Of a stretch of 64,000 bases of DNA, positions 12,401 to 21,656 are shown piece after piece. Source of the DNA: Agrypnus murinus (Eukaryota; Arthropoda; Insecta; Coleoptera; Elateridae); the NCBI GenBank assembly GCA_929113105.1, contig OV816026.1:73538004-73602003 (forward strand), given 5' to 3'. Within the stretch, counting starts at the first letter, position 1; each line of letters opens with the position of its first letter. Under the pieces are notes generated by a model that worked only from the letters and a program-made list of their open reading frames with translations, was not told the DNA's origin and did not search any database. The position numbers were made by a program, and so were the translations under genes.

Positions 12401-12670
12401 TTTCAGTGGACTCCTGACTGTCAGACAGCCTTCGATACAATTAAAGATTGTTTGGTATCAGCTCCGATTTTATCGTGCCCTGATTTTAATCTTCCTTTCG
12501 TCATCCAAACAGATGCTTCAGGCTATGGAATATCTGCTGTGTTAACCCAGTACTGCCCTGATGGTGAAAAAGTAATTTGTTACATCAGTCGCTCTCTGAA
12601 TAAACATGAAAAGAAATTTAGTGCTGTGGAACGTGAGTGCTTAGCTGTACTCTTTTGTGTCTTGCTGTGA
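9431..12670 (+). CDS. Gag-protease-reverse transcriptase polyprotein, truncated in RNase H, no integrase
   Basis: One 1079-codon frame. Residues ~1-460 are Gag. There are two zinc knuckles near 472-505; the first is canonical (CWNCGQQGHLSATC), while the second has Phe where His is expected (CYRCGKPNFTTKTC). An aspartic protease active site DSGA is near residue 576. RT spans ~700-960 with the catalytic box SYLDD near 877-881 and RMPFGL upstream. RNase H begins with QTDASGYGISAVL near 1024 and breaks off after VERECLAVLF at residue ~1075, where Gypsy RNase H normally continues for another 60-80 residues before integrase. The Met at 9431 is the first in frame after the leader. Gag and Pol share one frame with no frameshift. 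The stop is followed directly by unrelated pyrimidine-rich sequence, so the 3' part of pol was deleted. Confidence 0.93.
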   Translation: MSWISMETDRLLIDEINYELGIRGIALEGTVHDKRRLLRAALDTEKTCGLNISAVNVDINEELITCNEKLMVLSHQVNNLIVPIRDTEYRKIKARLLHVYGRLSRINPSDAELQHERSRLIKQHFRLSEELEFKLLGHPLRVVPESQFQPDEDLISFVDDEVSGTNLSQPPTTQPIISTVPVSDQDLFFSRAPVTSTVQFSQPPIAFGNAQSTANFIPFQNLDPFAVTGHPIPDSSTNAGRHITSFQPYRGSSNYLAIHKWNLQFNGDSGLSCFLERVEELRLARGITKEQLFTAAIELFTDKALVWFRSVRDTLKSWDELVIALRNAFLPCDYDVALWDEIRGRFQGVEESVIVYIAVMENLFRRLSVSLPELQRVGYIRNNLQPYFQTQLALHSVPSVAELTRLCKFLEDAQVRSSKYRQPPAPSHYLLEPDLAYRKPHRTRLSTIEDKSPVSSCDTEVATVNAVRPNTNCWNCGQQGHLSATCTSPKKIHCYRCGKPNFTTKTCPQCSGNLNTRRLGGQLACSTPPTVANTNFNSELPTKQKAILDFILNSVNNDERPYLQVKIFDKPFLGLLDSGASRTFLGQPGWDVLKNFCKLNVADHPSCTIADGSSCSSLGTVSLPIQLRDRIRTLDVVVVPSLPQLLILGADFWKRMQIVPDLRHGEWKFSNVVSTEVITALHSVEHLTISQKEELDHVIEDAFGNMGSNIGCTPLVEHVINTNSPPIKQRYYPISPALQKVVDRELDKMLTEGIVEPSTSAWSSPIVMIKKKDNTYRFAVDYRKLNKVSQPDAYPLPYISSTLDKLRDGRYLTTLDIKSAYWQIKMSEDSKPYTAFTVPNRGLFQFRRMPFGLHTAPATWQRLIDRVIGADLEPFVFSYLDDVIICTPAFEKHLQVLKEVINRLHRAGLTLNKEKCHFCKPELRYLGYIVNSQGLLVDPKKIEAILKIPIPTTVTEVRRILGMASYYRRFVPDFSSVVAPLTNLLKKNKKFQWTPDCQTAFDTIKDCLVSAPILSCPDFNLPFVIQTDASGYGISAVLTQYCPDGEKVICYISRSLNKHEKKFSAVERECLAVLFCVLL

Positions 12671-13790
12671 AATTGTGTGTGAATGTCCCTTTTTCGCCTT
12701 TAGCTTTTCCGCTTTGCTATCTTCTATCCTATATTCTTCTTTTTCCTTTCGTTGATCTAATGCCCTTTGTGTTAGATTGACACCTGGCCGTTAGTTTGGG
12801 GGGTGGTTCAACTCCTTGCCGAGGAAGGTTTACTCTCGGGCATTCCTTTCGAAGCAAGGGTGGTTGTTCTATTCACCCTTTCTAATTGTGCTTCTATTGA
12901 CGTCTGTACCGTGATGTGACTATTGCCGTTGGCGCGAACCTGTGCTGCAGGAGAGCTACCTTGGCGTAGTTTGTCTTGTCTTTTGTGTTAGGGTTTGTGG
13001 GTTGGGTCCGTTGGCTTTGTGGGGGGGTTGGTTTTTATTAGTTTTTAGGTGGGGTTTCTTTCTCTTGGGGTGGGTCAACTTGTTCAGATTTGTTGGTGAT
13101 CAGGTTTGGGTTGGCTACAGCCTTTAAAGGTATGTTGCTACTGGTTGTGTTTTGGGCCTTAGGCTATAACGGGCGACGCGTGCACTTCCATCTGCTGCGA
13201 CCGTGGCCAGTATTGAATGTACTCTTTAATTGCTGTTACCTACGCAACACTCTCCTGACAATCTTGACAGATTTATTAAGTGTCGTTTCAGTTAGTAAAT
13301 TGGTTGTTGTGGGTTGGTTTGGTTTTTGGCTTCTTGGCGCCTTAGTTCAAGGTTGTGTTGTCCTTTTGTGAGGGTTTTCTTTTGGGGAGGGGTACTTGCT
13401 ATGAACTTTGGTGAACAGGGTTTATGTGATTACAGTCTTAGGAGATACGTTGCTACTAATTGTGCTTTGGACCATTGGTGGTCATAACGGACGACGCAGC
13501 CCTTCCATTTCGGCATGCGACCGTGGTTGGTATTGAATGTATACTCCTATTACTGCTACCACTTGAACACTCTCCTATTGATCTTTGGCAAATTTATTAG
13601 CTGTCTTTTCAACTAGTAAATTGTGTACATATTTTTGGGTTGGTTTGTGGTTTTTACCTTTTTGCCCTTTTGGCTTTTCGTCGTATCTTGGCCTTATGCC
13701 TTTTCCTCTTTTGTTTTGCACTGGCAAGTATTTGCTTTCGTATAGTACCTTCTGATTTGGAGAAAATCTCTCCGTGTTCGATTTTCTTTT
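12671..13790 (+). other. Non-coding 3' section of the Gypsy element with a degenerate internal duplication
   Basis: T- and G-rich sequence replaces the rest of RNase H and integrase. A ~220-bp block at about 13117-13340 recurs in diverged form at about 13429-13655. Shared stretches are GTTGCTACT, CATAACGG(G/A)CGACGC, GCGACCGTGG, TATTGAATGTA and ACACTCTCCT. No protein domain was recognised in any frame. Confidence 0.7.
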
Positions 13791-13805
13791 GGTGAGGGGG
13801 GGATT
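13791..13805 (+). promoter_or_regulatory. Polypurine tract
   Basis: GGTGAGGGGGGGATT lies directly before the 3' LTR, the position and composition expected of the plus-strand primer in LTR retrotransposons. Confidence 0.8.
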
Positions 13806-15325
13806 TGTTACGTGCTAATTTCGTAGCACCCTGTATAGCTTTGTATTTTATATTAAGTTGTATAGCGTTTAGGGATTTTTGCATTTTCTCTCCTTGTAGT
13901 TGCCATTTTGTTGTGGAACTATTTCCTGTTTGATAAGAGATTGTCACTCTTGTTTGATCCGCTTGTGAAGCTAGAAGTTCCTTGAAGAACCTTTTCGTGG
14001 ACATCGCCGTCTAATTAATCTTTTCCTTTATGTTAAGTTATGGGAATTGCCTTAGTGCAGATTTGATGATTGATTGTGGCATTAGTTTTCCGATTTAGTT
14101 TATTGGAAGCCGTTTATGGGATATATTTCCACTTGTTCTTTTGAGGTTATGGAAGCACACCTTTTCGTAAGTTTATTGATTAACTTTTTTTTATCATTCA
14201 GTCTCATACTTAATTCTTTCGATAGGTTTTTATATATAATCGTCGTTATATGGAGGCGATATAAATCTCTCTTAAGGTCAACTTCCATCGAAGGTATTTA
14301 TAAAGTGTTGTGATGGTCATTCTGTTATTTCGATTTATTTGTTACAGACCTTTTTTTTATCTTGGGTTTGTCCTTTACTCATTTTATTACTTGCTGTATA
14401 ACAAGTATACGTTGAATGTTTGGATTGGTACAAGACCGTTACACGGACTTGGTTGCTGTTGTCGGGATCACGTTACTTTCAAGCTTTGGAGACGTTCCTC
14501 TTCAGCTCTAAGAACAGACACCGTATCGTGAGTTGGTTATAATTTAGCAACTGGTTACAACAACAATAACGTTTGACAACTCTTTATTGTATATAAAACA
14601 TTTATGTATATTTGTATATTATGAATTTGTGTTAAATGGTTTTTCACCAGTGTGCGTGTAGCACTCATTACTAGATATCTGCTGCATATTTATAATTCTA
14701 TCGCATACCATTTATTGTATGATATTGTCAAGACTATTTGCGAGTGTGTACGTAAGTCTTTGCTCCGTAATAGATGAATAGCTTACTACTGGAGCTGATG
14801 ATTGCGCAATCTGATTGGTACCTGTAGACGTGTTAAATTTTACCGTGCCCTTTGCTTATTGCTTTTGTGACTTTAAATCAACTTTAGAGTAAGTAATCGC
14901 GCTCGCATTAATCTTTTTCCCCTTGCAATTTGTGTATAGCATTCATTAACCGCTATTCAATATTTGCCAAGGTTATTTCACCTTAAATAATTTGATAATT
15001 TGAATTAATTAATAATAAAGCACTGTATATAACTTACTTGAAGATCTATTATTTATATGGGTGGTATTTGGAGTTTATATTTTCAGCAATCGAGGAGTCA
15101 TTATTGGGAAAAGTCGACCACATTGGTAGTAGTCGCAAATGTGTTGTTCTTTTCAGATTTTGTCGGTCAATACTGTAGCTATCTTAGACGATTCTTGGCG
15201 CCCATTACAGAAGACCTTTAGTGAGACCCACGACCTCCCACTAGTTAGCTGGCAGCCGACAGATTTAACTGCGGTTAAAGGTTGTTACCGTTTCCCAATA
15301 AGCAGTCCCCATTTTGTTGGTAACA
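13806..15325 (+). repeat. 3' LTR of the integrase-less Gypsy element
   Basis: Matches 7360-8879 over its full 1520 bp and is followed by the acat target duplication at 15326-15329. Confidence 0.95.
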
Positions 15326-15329
15326 ACAT

Positions 15330-17288
15330 ACTTCTGCGTTTTACCTTGATAATCTGCAATTATGTGATTTAATGGTTATTTTCTAGTTTGGATATCTAAA
15401 TTTGTGTAAATATTGTTCTATAGGATGTAAGAAAGGATTTTGTAATCATAAAAAGAGGTAAAACAAGGGTATTAATTAATTAATTCATATTTTAATGTAA
15501 AGTTGAATGCATTTGAAAATTAATTCAGTTGACATTTATTAGCCATCTTACTATTGTGTTTTGGTACAAGTGTTTAGTACTATTTAAAAGATCTTTTAAT
15601 ATCTTTTCTATCTAACTATAGAATCTGTTTAAACAGTTTTTAATAATTATAAATAATTATGTGGTTATGTAAATTTAGTTCTATTTCTGCATTTGTTTTA
15701 CCCTAAAAAAATAACTAATTTTGTGTTATGTTTTTGAAAAGATATAAATACAGCAGGCAATTTGGTGACTCTTTCTCTGTAAATTTAGTGGTTGCAAGCA
15801 GTGCACATATGCCCAGAGCAAAATGTTAAATTTAAAGATTATATGACGACCTCAAAACGTAAACAAAGTTCAAATGTCAAATTCTTACGTTATGTTATGA
15901 TGAAACGTCAAAGTTTTTGTTATTTGTTAAAGTTCTTAGAATTTAGTTAGTTGTTTTAATAATAAACAATTTTAATTAACTTAATAAACAGTGCTGTAAT
16001 AGTTATTTAATAAATTAGTTTGTTAATGAAAGCGATTAATGATCGAAACTGTTTAAAGCACGAACGAGCGATAGGGAGTGAGTGCCTTTAATAGTTGAGA
16101 TCATTAGTTGCTCATTAACAAACGAATTGATTACAACAGTTTTTCGTTGACCGTAAAATTCTTCGATTTTAAGATAGAAAATTTCAAATAATACCGAATC
16201 CAAACTTGTGCGTATATCTGGTTGCCCAAAGTAAAACATCATCAAAACGTCAAAATCACAAACGGGTTTATTAATGAAAAAGAGTGTATTAATGAGGTCC
16301 ATTAATGCATCCTTTTTTCACAAAACAGTTACTTAATAAAAAAGAGTGTATTAATGACGTCCATTAATACATCCTTTTTTAGAAAAAATCATTCATTAAT
16401 ATTGACATTAACAAACGGTCAACGAAAAAGTATTTTAATGATTAAATTTTCTTTTTTGCAAAGAAATTTTTTTGGTTGTTAGTTTATTAATCCTCATTTA
16501 ATTTGAATAATCAAATGGAATTTGTCAACGTGACATTTAAATGGACTTACCTTATCCTATCTCAAGATAACAGCTGGTCTTTATTAATTTCTGCAATATT
16601 AATTATTTGTACTTTTTTAATGAAGAGACGTGAATTTGTGCATTTCTACCATTTTGTAATTAAACTTTACGGATGAAAGGGAATTTGCAGGTTGTTACTA
16701 ATTTCAGTCAGTAATTTAAAAGGCGCCAAAAGCTTGATTATTTGTAAATATTTTAAGGTATCTATTTTAATTTTAATTTAATTTTCAAGATTATATGAAT
16801 GATAGGGATATTACTTCCGAAGATAAAAAGAATTAGTTGTCTTAGAATTAATCTTTCTTTTATTCAAGATATCCAAATTTCATTTTTTTTATTTTAAGTT
16901 TTTGAATTTCAATTTTGTTTATTTGTTTGTTGTGTTTGGTTAAATAAATTTTGTCTGTTAAATTTTAAAAGCAACTCATGGTTTATTATGTTGTTTTGTG
17001 TGTGTGGTTTAATTATGTTTTATAGATTCATATTTATTTATTGTTCTATTGAAGCGACTCGCCTGGTAGAGTCGCAGTCGTGACTAGAGTCTAGGTTCAC
17101 AACGATTTATTTTAGCCGGTGCAATCTTTTCTTTTATGGTAAAGGAGGTGGTTTATAGTTTGTATATGTCTTCACGGTGCTTATGCCGAAATCTGTTTTA
17201 TATGTTTGTACTTTCAATTATAAAATCAATTTAAATAAATTTTATTAACTTTATTTAACTATCAAACTATTACAGTACACGCCCCCCA
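15330..17288. other. AT-rich spacer with short repeats, no gene recognised
   Basis: Holds a short direct repeat (AAGAGTGTATTAATGA.GTCCATTAAT at about 16281 and 16343), an inverted pair around it, and a 7-bp stem hairpin GCGACTC/GAGTCGC at about 17054-17075. The 88-codon antisense open frame near 16036-16302 has no recognisable domain. Confidence 0.5.
16139..16429. repeat. Inverted repeat pair (possible small foldback)
   Basis: TTTTTCGTTGACCGT at about 16140 and ACGGTCAACGAAAAA at about 16415 are exact inverted copies about 260 bp apart, enclosing the short direct repeats. No target duplication could be assigned. Confidence 0.45.
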
Positions 17289-17690
17289 TATAATACAGTA
17301 AATAGTACAAAAGAGCGTGCTGCATAATTGGTTGCCTGTGTGTGTAATGCTTTGACTCGATTAATTTCAAATGCAACATAGGGGAAATTCTACATACCGT
17401 CGGCTTCACATGAAAAATGCGTAAGTCCAAAAATATTGTTTACAAGAAATGTAGCACTTTTTCATGTTGCTGTCAATGCTATTGCACGTGTACCTGATTT
17501 TATTTTTGCTATTTAAGCGACATTTACTAATTATGTTTGAAATTTCTTACATTTATTCTATAGAAAAAGTAATATTTTACCACATGATGTTAAAAATTTT
17601 TCTATTTTGGCACTTACGCACTTTTCATATGAAGCCGACGATATTGCAATTTAATTTAATAGCGCTGCATACAAAAATTGACGAACTTTA
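17289..17690 (+). repeat. Interspersed repeat, also present inverted at about 49925-50050
   Basis: Contains AAAGAGCGTGCTG.ATAATTGG, TTGACTCGATTA.TTTCAAATG and ATATTGCAATTTAATTTAAT, all found in the same order on the opposite strand at 49925-50050. The two copies differ by a 244-bp block present only here (next entry). Confidence 0.75.
17397..17640. mobile_element. Small MITE inserted in the interspersed repeat (244 bp)
   Basis: Left end CGTCGGCTTCACATGAAAA and right end TTTTCATATGAAGCCGACG are inverted copies, extending to GCGTAAG/CTTACGC. ATA flanks both sides. The copy at 49925-50050 lacks the block and reads through the junction, giving an empty site. Confidence 0.75.
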
Positions 17691-17775
17691 AGTTTCAGCT
17701 GTCCGCAACATTAACACTCCGAATGGATCAGGTACTCACTAAAATTCAAAATTGAGGTTTTTGTATTACATGTAG

Positions 17776-18171
17776 AGTAGGTGGTTCGAAAATATCGAAA
17801 TTTTGAGAATCAAATTTTAAAAGAATGGAAGGAGAGATGTATTAAAATTGTTACTGAAGCGCGTGCTTCAATTATTGTTTCTGAAAATAGGGACGGCTTT
17901 ATTAGAAGCAGGTGAGCCTCTAGAGCAAATATGCCTAACCTTAAGTATAAAGCATATACAAAGTGTTTCAAGCGCTTTAAAAATAAATATGTTCATGGAG
18001 GGTGGTTGAAAGGGCGTAGGTGGGTTTTTTAAAGATTTTATTTTTGAAAATTTAATGGAACCCTGAGATTTTACCAAATTTTGCAGGTACATTACGGAAG
18101 TTAAAACACAACCTTTCGCACTATTAAAATTTGATTTTCAAAATTTTTATATTTTTGGTCCGCCACCTACT
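17776..18171. mobile_element. TIR MITE with AGTAGGTGG termini (396 bp)
   Basis: AGTAGGTGG at the left and CCACCTACT at the right. The inverted similarity runs about 45 bp inward (AAATTTTGAGAATCAAATTTTAA against its diverged complement). TAG occurs on both flanks (17773-17775, 18172-18174). No coding sequence. Confidence 0.6.
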
Positions 18172-18703
18172 TAGTAGGGTAAATTTTTGCAAAAAACATG
18201 CCTAAGTTCTTATTTTTTACTATCTAAAGATAGAGACTTGAAATCTTTTGTAATGCCTTCAGTACTGGACCAATATAAAATGTTATATGTTTAAAATGGG
18301 GGCACGCCCCCTCGGTGGGTTGAAACCCCCATTTTGTACCCCTAATTTAATAACGTAACCAAATTAAGCGAAATTTATGTTAGGAGGGTTCTTGGAGTCG
18401 GTGATTATGAATCCAATGAGAAAATCGAAAAATCCAAAATGGCGGACCCAAAATGGCGGTCCTAAAGTAACGGCATTTGAGATTGAGAATGCGATTTACG
18501 CGGTTTCTATTGATTTTAGGGAAAAACTCAAAGAGTCAAAAAGTGTTTAAAATATGATTTTGCAAAGGCATACACTATTTTGGTAACATTATTATGTAAC
18601 CCCTTCGCTCTGCCCTAGTAGTAGAGTCAATTTTTGCATTAAGTTCTTATTTTTTACTATCTAAAGATAGAGACTTGAAATCTTTTGTAATGCCTTCAGC
18701 ACT
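18172..18703 (+). repeat. ~430-bp repeat family, one full unit and the start of a second
   Basis: The unit runs from GTCAATTTTTGCA through TTTACTATCTAAAGATAGAG, the palindromic AAATGGGGGCACGCCCCCTC region, AATGGCGG and CCCTTCGCTCTGCC. The next unit starts near 18613 and is cut at about 18703 by mariner sequence. The same family forms the inverted array at 39790-41466. Confidence 0.75.
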
Positions 18704-19500
18704 GAACGATGCCGTTGATAGCATGGCTTTAAATTTTGATTTCCACATCCTTACTTTTTTCATTCTTGGCGATGCAGGAGTTTTCCAGTGCATGGATTGC
18801 CGCTTAGTTTCAACATCGTACTGGAATATCCATGTTTCATCGCAAGTGATGATGTTTTCCATCAATTCAGGCTCTTCATCTAACCTCTCAAGAAAATCTG
18901 AGCAGATCTGTTGACGGACGAGCTTTTGTTCAGAGGTCAAATCTTTTGGGACAACTTCGCACAAACTTTCTTGATGTTCAACTCGTCATGTAAAATTTTC
19001 CTGACAGTTTCTTTATCGGCGTTTACAGTCTCAGCAATCATCCGAATGCTCATACGACGATCTCCGCGCACAATTTCATTGATTTTGGTCACTGTTTGCG
19101 GAGTTGAAACAAAGACAGGCCGACCTGGACGTTTGTCATCTTCGGTGCTCTCTTCAGAAAACCGTTTATACCATTTGAAAACACGCGCACGAGATAGAGA
19201 ATTCTCACCATAGGCCTCTCTCAACAACTTATAGCACTCAGTTGGAGTTTTTTTTAATTTAACGGGAAATTTCACATGGATTCGTTGCTCGTGTTTTTCG
19301 TCACACATTTTTATCGACACGAAAAAAAACACGTTCGTTTCTAACCTCTATAGAAGAAATACTACTATAGCGACAAAAACGTGTTTTCGTACTGGCATAG
19401 TAGACTCTTTCAGCTATCCAACACTGCATTCGTTTTCCCCCCTTCCCCTCTAGGATGTTTTCTGTGCGCGCAGTCTCGTTATTTAATAGCCAGACCTCGT
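18704..19500 (-). pseudogene. Mariner transposase, 5' half, frameshifted
   Basis: On the minus strand from the inverted repeat end near 19500 (CGAGGTCTGGCTATTAAATA, a recognisable mariner-type terminus next to TA). Residues from about 19332 down form the N-terminal helix-turn-helix region (QRIHVKFPVKLKKTPTECY, GRPVFVSTPQTVTKINEIV). A frameshift near 18945 leads into DFLERLDEEPELMENIITCDETWI, which holds the first catalytic Asp. The other two acidic residues and the 3' inverted repeat are absent: the sequence passes straight into the ~430-bp repeat. It cannot encode an active transposase. Confidence 0.85.
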
Positions 19501-19571
19501 ACATACACTGCACTGCTGTTGCAGAATTGATAAAATGTCAAATATTGTTAGGTTGCAGCATAGCTATAGTG

Positions 19572-19842
19572 AGTTAACGTACCGGATACACCCTTAGGTC
19601 GTGGGGTCAGAAGATATGTATTTAAAGCAGGAACTACTATTTTAATCTTAATTGTTTTGTTTATTCAGTAAAAACTCTTTGATAACCAATTTTATATATA
19701 CATGTAAAAAAGGAAATCAATTTCAGTTATTATGTTAGTTTTTAAGTTTTAACATTACTAGACTAATATATTAATTCCGTGTAGAATTAAATAAGTAAAT
19801 AAATATTTTTTTATTATTTAATTCATACGCGTTATGTTAATT
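19572..19842 (+). repeat. 5' LTR of the errantivirus-like element
   Basis: 271 bp, AGTTAACGTACCGG to GCGTTATGTTAATT. Contains AATAAATA near its end, a candidate polyadenylation signal. It matches the split 3' LTR at 30695-30827 plus 33250-33388. Confidence 0.92.
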
Positions 19843-19854
19843 GGCGCAGTCGGT
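19841..19854 (+). promoter_or_regulatory. Primer-binding site, tRNA-Ser type
   Basis: TTGGCGCAGTCGGT directly abuts and overlaps the end of the LTR. TGGCGCAGTCG is complementary to the 3' acceptor end of insect tRNA-Ser and is the PBS type of 17.6 and 297. Confidence 0.8.
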
Positions 19855-20489
19855 ACAAGGATTAGCAAAAATCGTTCATCGCGAACTTTTTACGTTTCAA
19901 CGTTTAATTTGCAACACGAACCAAGTGAACTCTGAAGACAAGCATCGCCGAAGATTCCCTGGGAGCGTCCGCATCAACGTCCGCATCGTGCATCGCAGTA
20001 GCACTCTACACCACGCAGCAGTAAGCGAAATATTACGCATTACATTTTATCAAATTCGAGTAGCAAGCGAGACCACAGGTATTCAAATAGATCCTGTGCA
20101 CCTACACGAATCTACGAAAGAAAAAAGAAGCTAATGGAAACTGCAATCATCATAATTGCACTGTAAGAAATATTATTTTTATAATTATTTTATTTACATT
20201 TTTTCTGCTCATCCTTCGATAAATTTATTTATCTTATTAACCATTTTATCCTAATTGATTATTTTATATTATTTTTATTAATTAGTATATTTGTGTGTAT
20301 ATTTGTGTTTTGTTTTTACTACGAATTATTTCTCATTTCATTGCTATTATAATTATCCATTAATTTATAATCCTAATCGAATTATCCTTAAACATCCTGG
20401 AAGATTTAATAAACCAATTCGGAAATTTAAACGTTCATCCAGAACAAGCAATTCGAAGAAGACGTACACCACCTAATAGAAGAATAATT

Positions 20490-21620
20490 ATGGCTAACGC
20501 ATTTCATGTACAATATTTAAGGTCAATTCCAGACTTTAATGGAGATCCAGACAGATTATCTGAATTTATAAGGGCTAGCGAATTAATCCTAACCCATTTC
20601 TTCCAAGCTGCACCTGAAGGACAGCCGACACCGTTTATTAACCATTACATTATATCATCGATTCGAGGTAAACTAACTGGACTAGCCGCAACAGTTACAA
20701 ATGGAAGAGAAATTAATTCCTGGCAAGACTTGAAGAACATATTACAAAGAAACTTTGCCGATCAACGAGACGAAAACTCACTCATAAGAGACCTCATACT
20801 TCTAAAACAATCAAATGAAACACCACACCAATTCTACAATCGATGTATGAAAATCCGAGGACTTCTGTTTTCACAATTGCAAATCACCGAGGCAAATGCA
20901 GCAGCAAGAACTACAAAAGGAGAACTTTACGATCAACTCACTCTAAAAGCATACCTTTCTGGACTACGCGAACCACTGGGTTCATTAATAAGAGCACAAA
21001 GACCAGATACAGTTGAACAAGCCATTACCTACGTAATTGCAGAAGAAAACATCAATTACACTAAATATTCAGGACAACCACAAGTACTAAAACCTGAACC
21101 TAAACCTTTAATGAAGACAAGATTCGAACCCCATCATAGCCAACTATATCAGTCTGCACCAAGATATTACAACTACCCTTCAGGCATGAATCATTTCAAA
21201 CCACAGAATATTCAATCTACACCAAAATATTACAACTACCCTTCAGGCATAAATCATTCCAGACCACAGAATATTCAACAACATAAACCTTTCAATTCAA
21301 ATGTTCCAAGGGCAAATACCAATGTCTTTCGATCAAGAGGCTTTCCACAACCACAATCCACATCTATGGAAGTAGCATCTAGAAGTGTTAGAACACCAAA
21401 CCCTCAAAGGAAAACATTCGTTTCAGAAGAATTGTTCCACCACGAGATAACCGACAATCATCCCTTTAATCTGGAGAACTCAGAGCCAGAATATGATCAA
21501 TATCAAGAAATGCCGAAAGAAAATGATTACTGCTATCCAGATATTGAAGAAGAACCTTCTTCTATCGAAGAACAATATCAGGATTTTCCAGACATCCAGC
21601 CCGATCGACAGAACATCTGA
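20490..21620 (+). CDS. gag: Gag of the errantivirus-like element (376 aa)
   Basis: Intact frame from ATG 20490 (MANAFHVQYLRSIPDFNGD) to TGA. Residues 1-190 look like a Gypsy capsid domain (PDFNGDPDRLSEFI, INSWQDLKNILQRNF, LILLKQSNETPHQFYNRC). The C-terminal half is low-complexity and rich in Pro, Gln, Tyr and Asn. It holds an imperfect duplication of a ~24-residue block (PKYYNYPSGINH and PRYYNYPSGMNH, about 220-260) and an acidic tail. There is no CCHC zinc knuckle, as is usual for errantiviruses. Pol follows in another frame, so a frameshift is needed for expression. Confidence 0.9.
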   Translation: MANAFHVQYLRSIPDFNGDPDRLSEFIRASELILTHFFQAAPEGQPTPFINHYIISSIRGKLTGLAATVTNGREINSWQDLKNILQRNFADQRDENSLIRDLILLKQSNETPHQFYNRCMKIRGLLFSQLQITEANAAARTTKGELYDQLTLKAYLSGLREPLGSLIRAQRPDTVEQAITYVIAEENINYTKYSGQPQVLKPEPKPLMKTRFEPHHSQLYQSAPRYYNYPSGMNHFKPQNIQSTPKYYNYPSGINHSRPQNIQQHKPFNSNVPRANTNVFRSRGFPQPQSTSMEVASRSVRTPNPQRKTFVSEELFHHEITDNHPFNLENSEPEYDQYQEMPKENDYCYPDIEEEPSSIEEQYQDFPDIQPDRQNI

Positions 21621-21656
21621 TAATAATGAATGTAAAGCCAGACCAACACTTACCTA

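Larger units (their letters stand above)
7360..15325 (+). mobile_element. Young Ty3/Gypsy LTR retrotransposon lacking integrase (7.97 kb)
   Basis: Two 1520-bp direct repeats (7360-8879, 13806-15325), each starting TGTTAC and ending GTAACA, are flanked by a perfect 4-bp target duplication acat (7356-7359, 15326-15329). Inside are a tRNA-Lys-type primer-binding site, one gag-protease-RT reading frame, a non-coding 3' section and a G-rich polypurine tract. The LTRs have equal length and I found no difference in the stretches compared, so the insertion is recent. It nevertheless lacks integrase, so the copy must have been mobilised in trans. Long LTRs with a tRNA-Lys PBS recall the Osvaldo group, but that is a guess. 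Confidence 0.95.

Noticed and set aside
13654..14004. 116-codon antisense frame starting in the 3' LTR (MSTKRFFKELL)
   Set aside because: The part within the LTR recurs in the 5' LTR and the Lys/Arg-rich tail comes from T-rich internal sequence. No domain, and it is antisense to the element.
17054..17100. GCGACTCGCCTGGTAGAGTCGC with following GGTTCAC as a possible tRNA
   Set aside because: Only one stem and a weak B box; no A box at the right distance and no acceptor stem.
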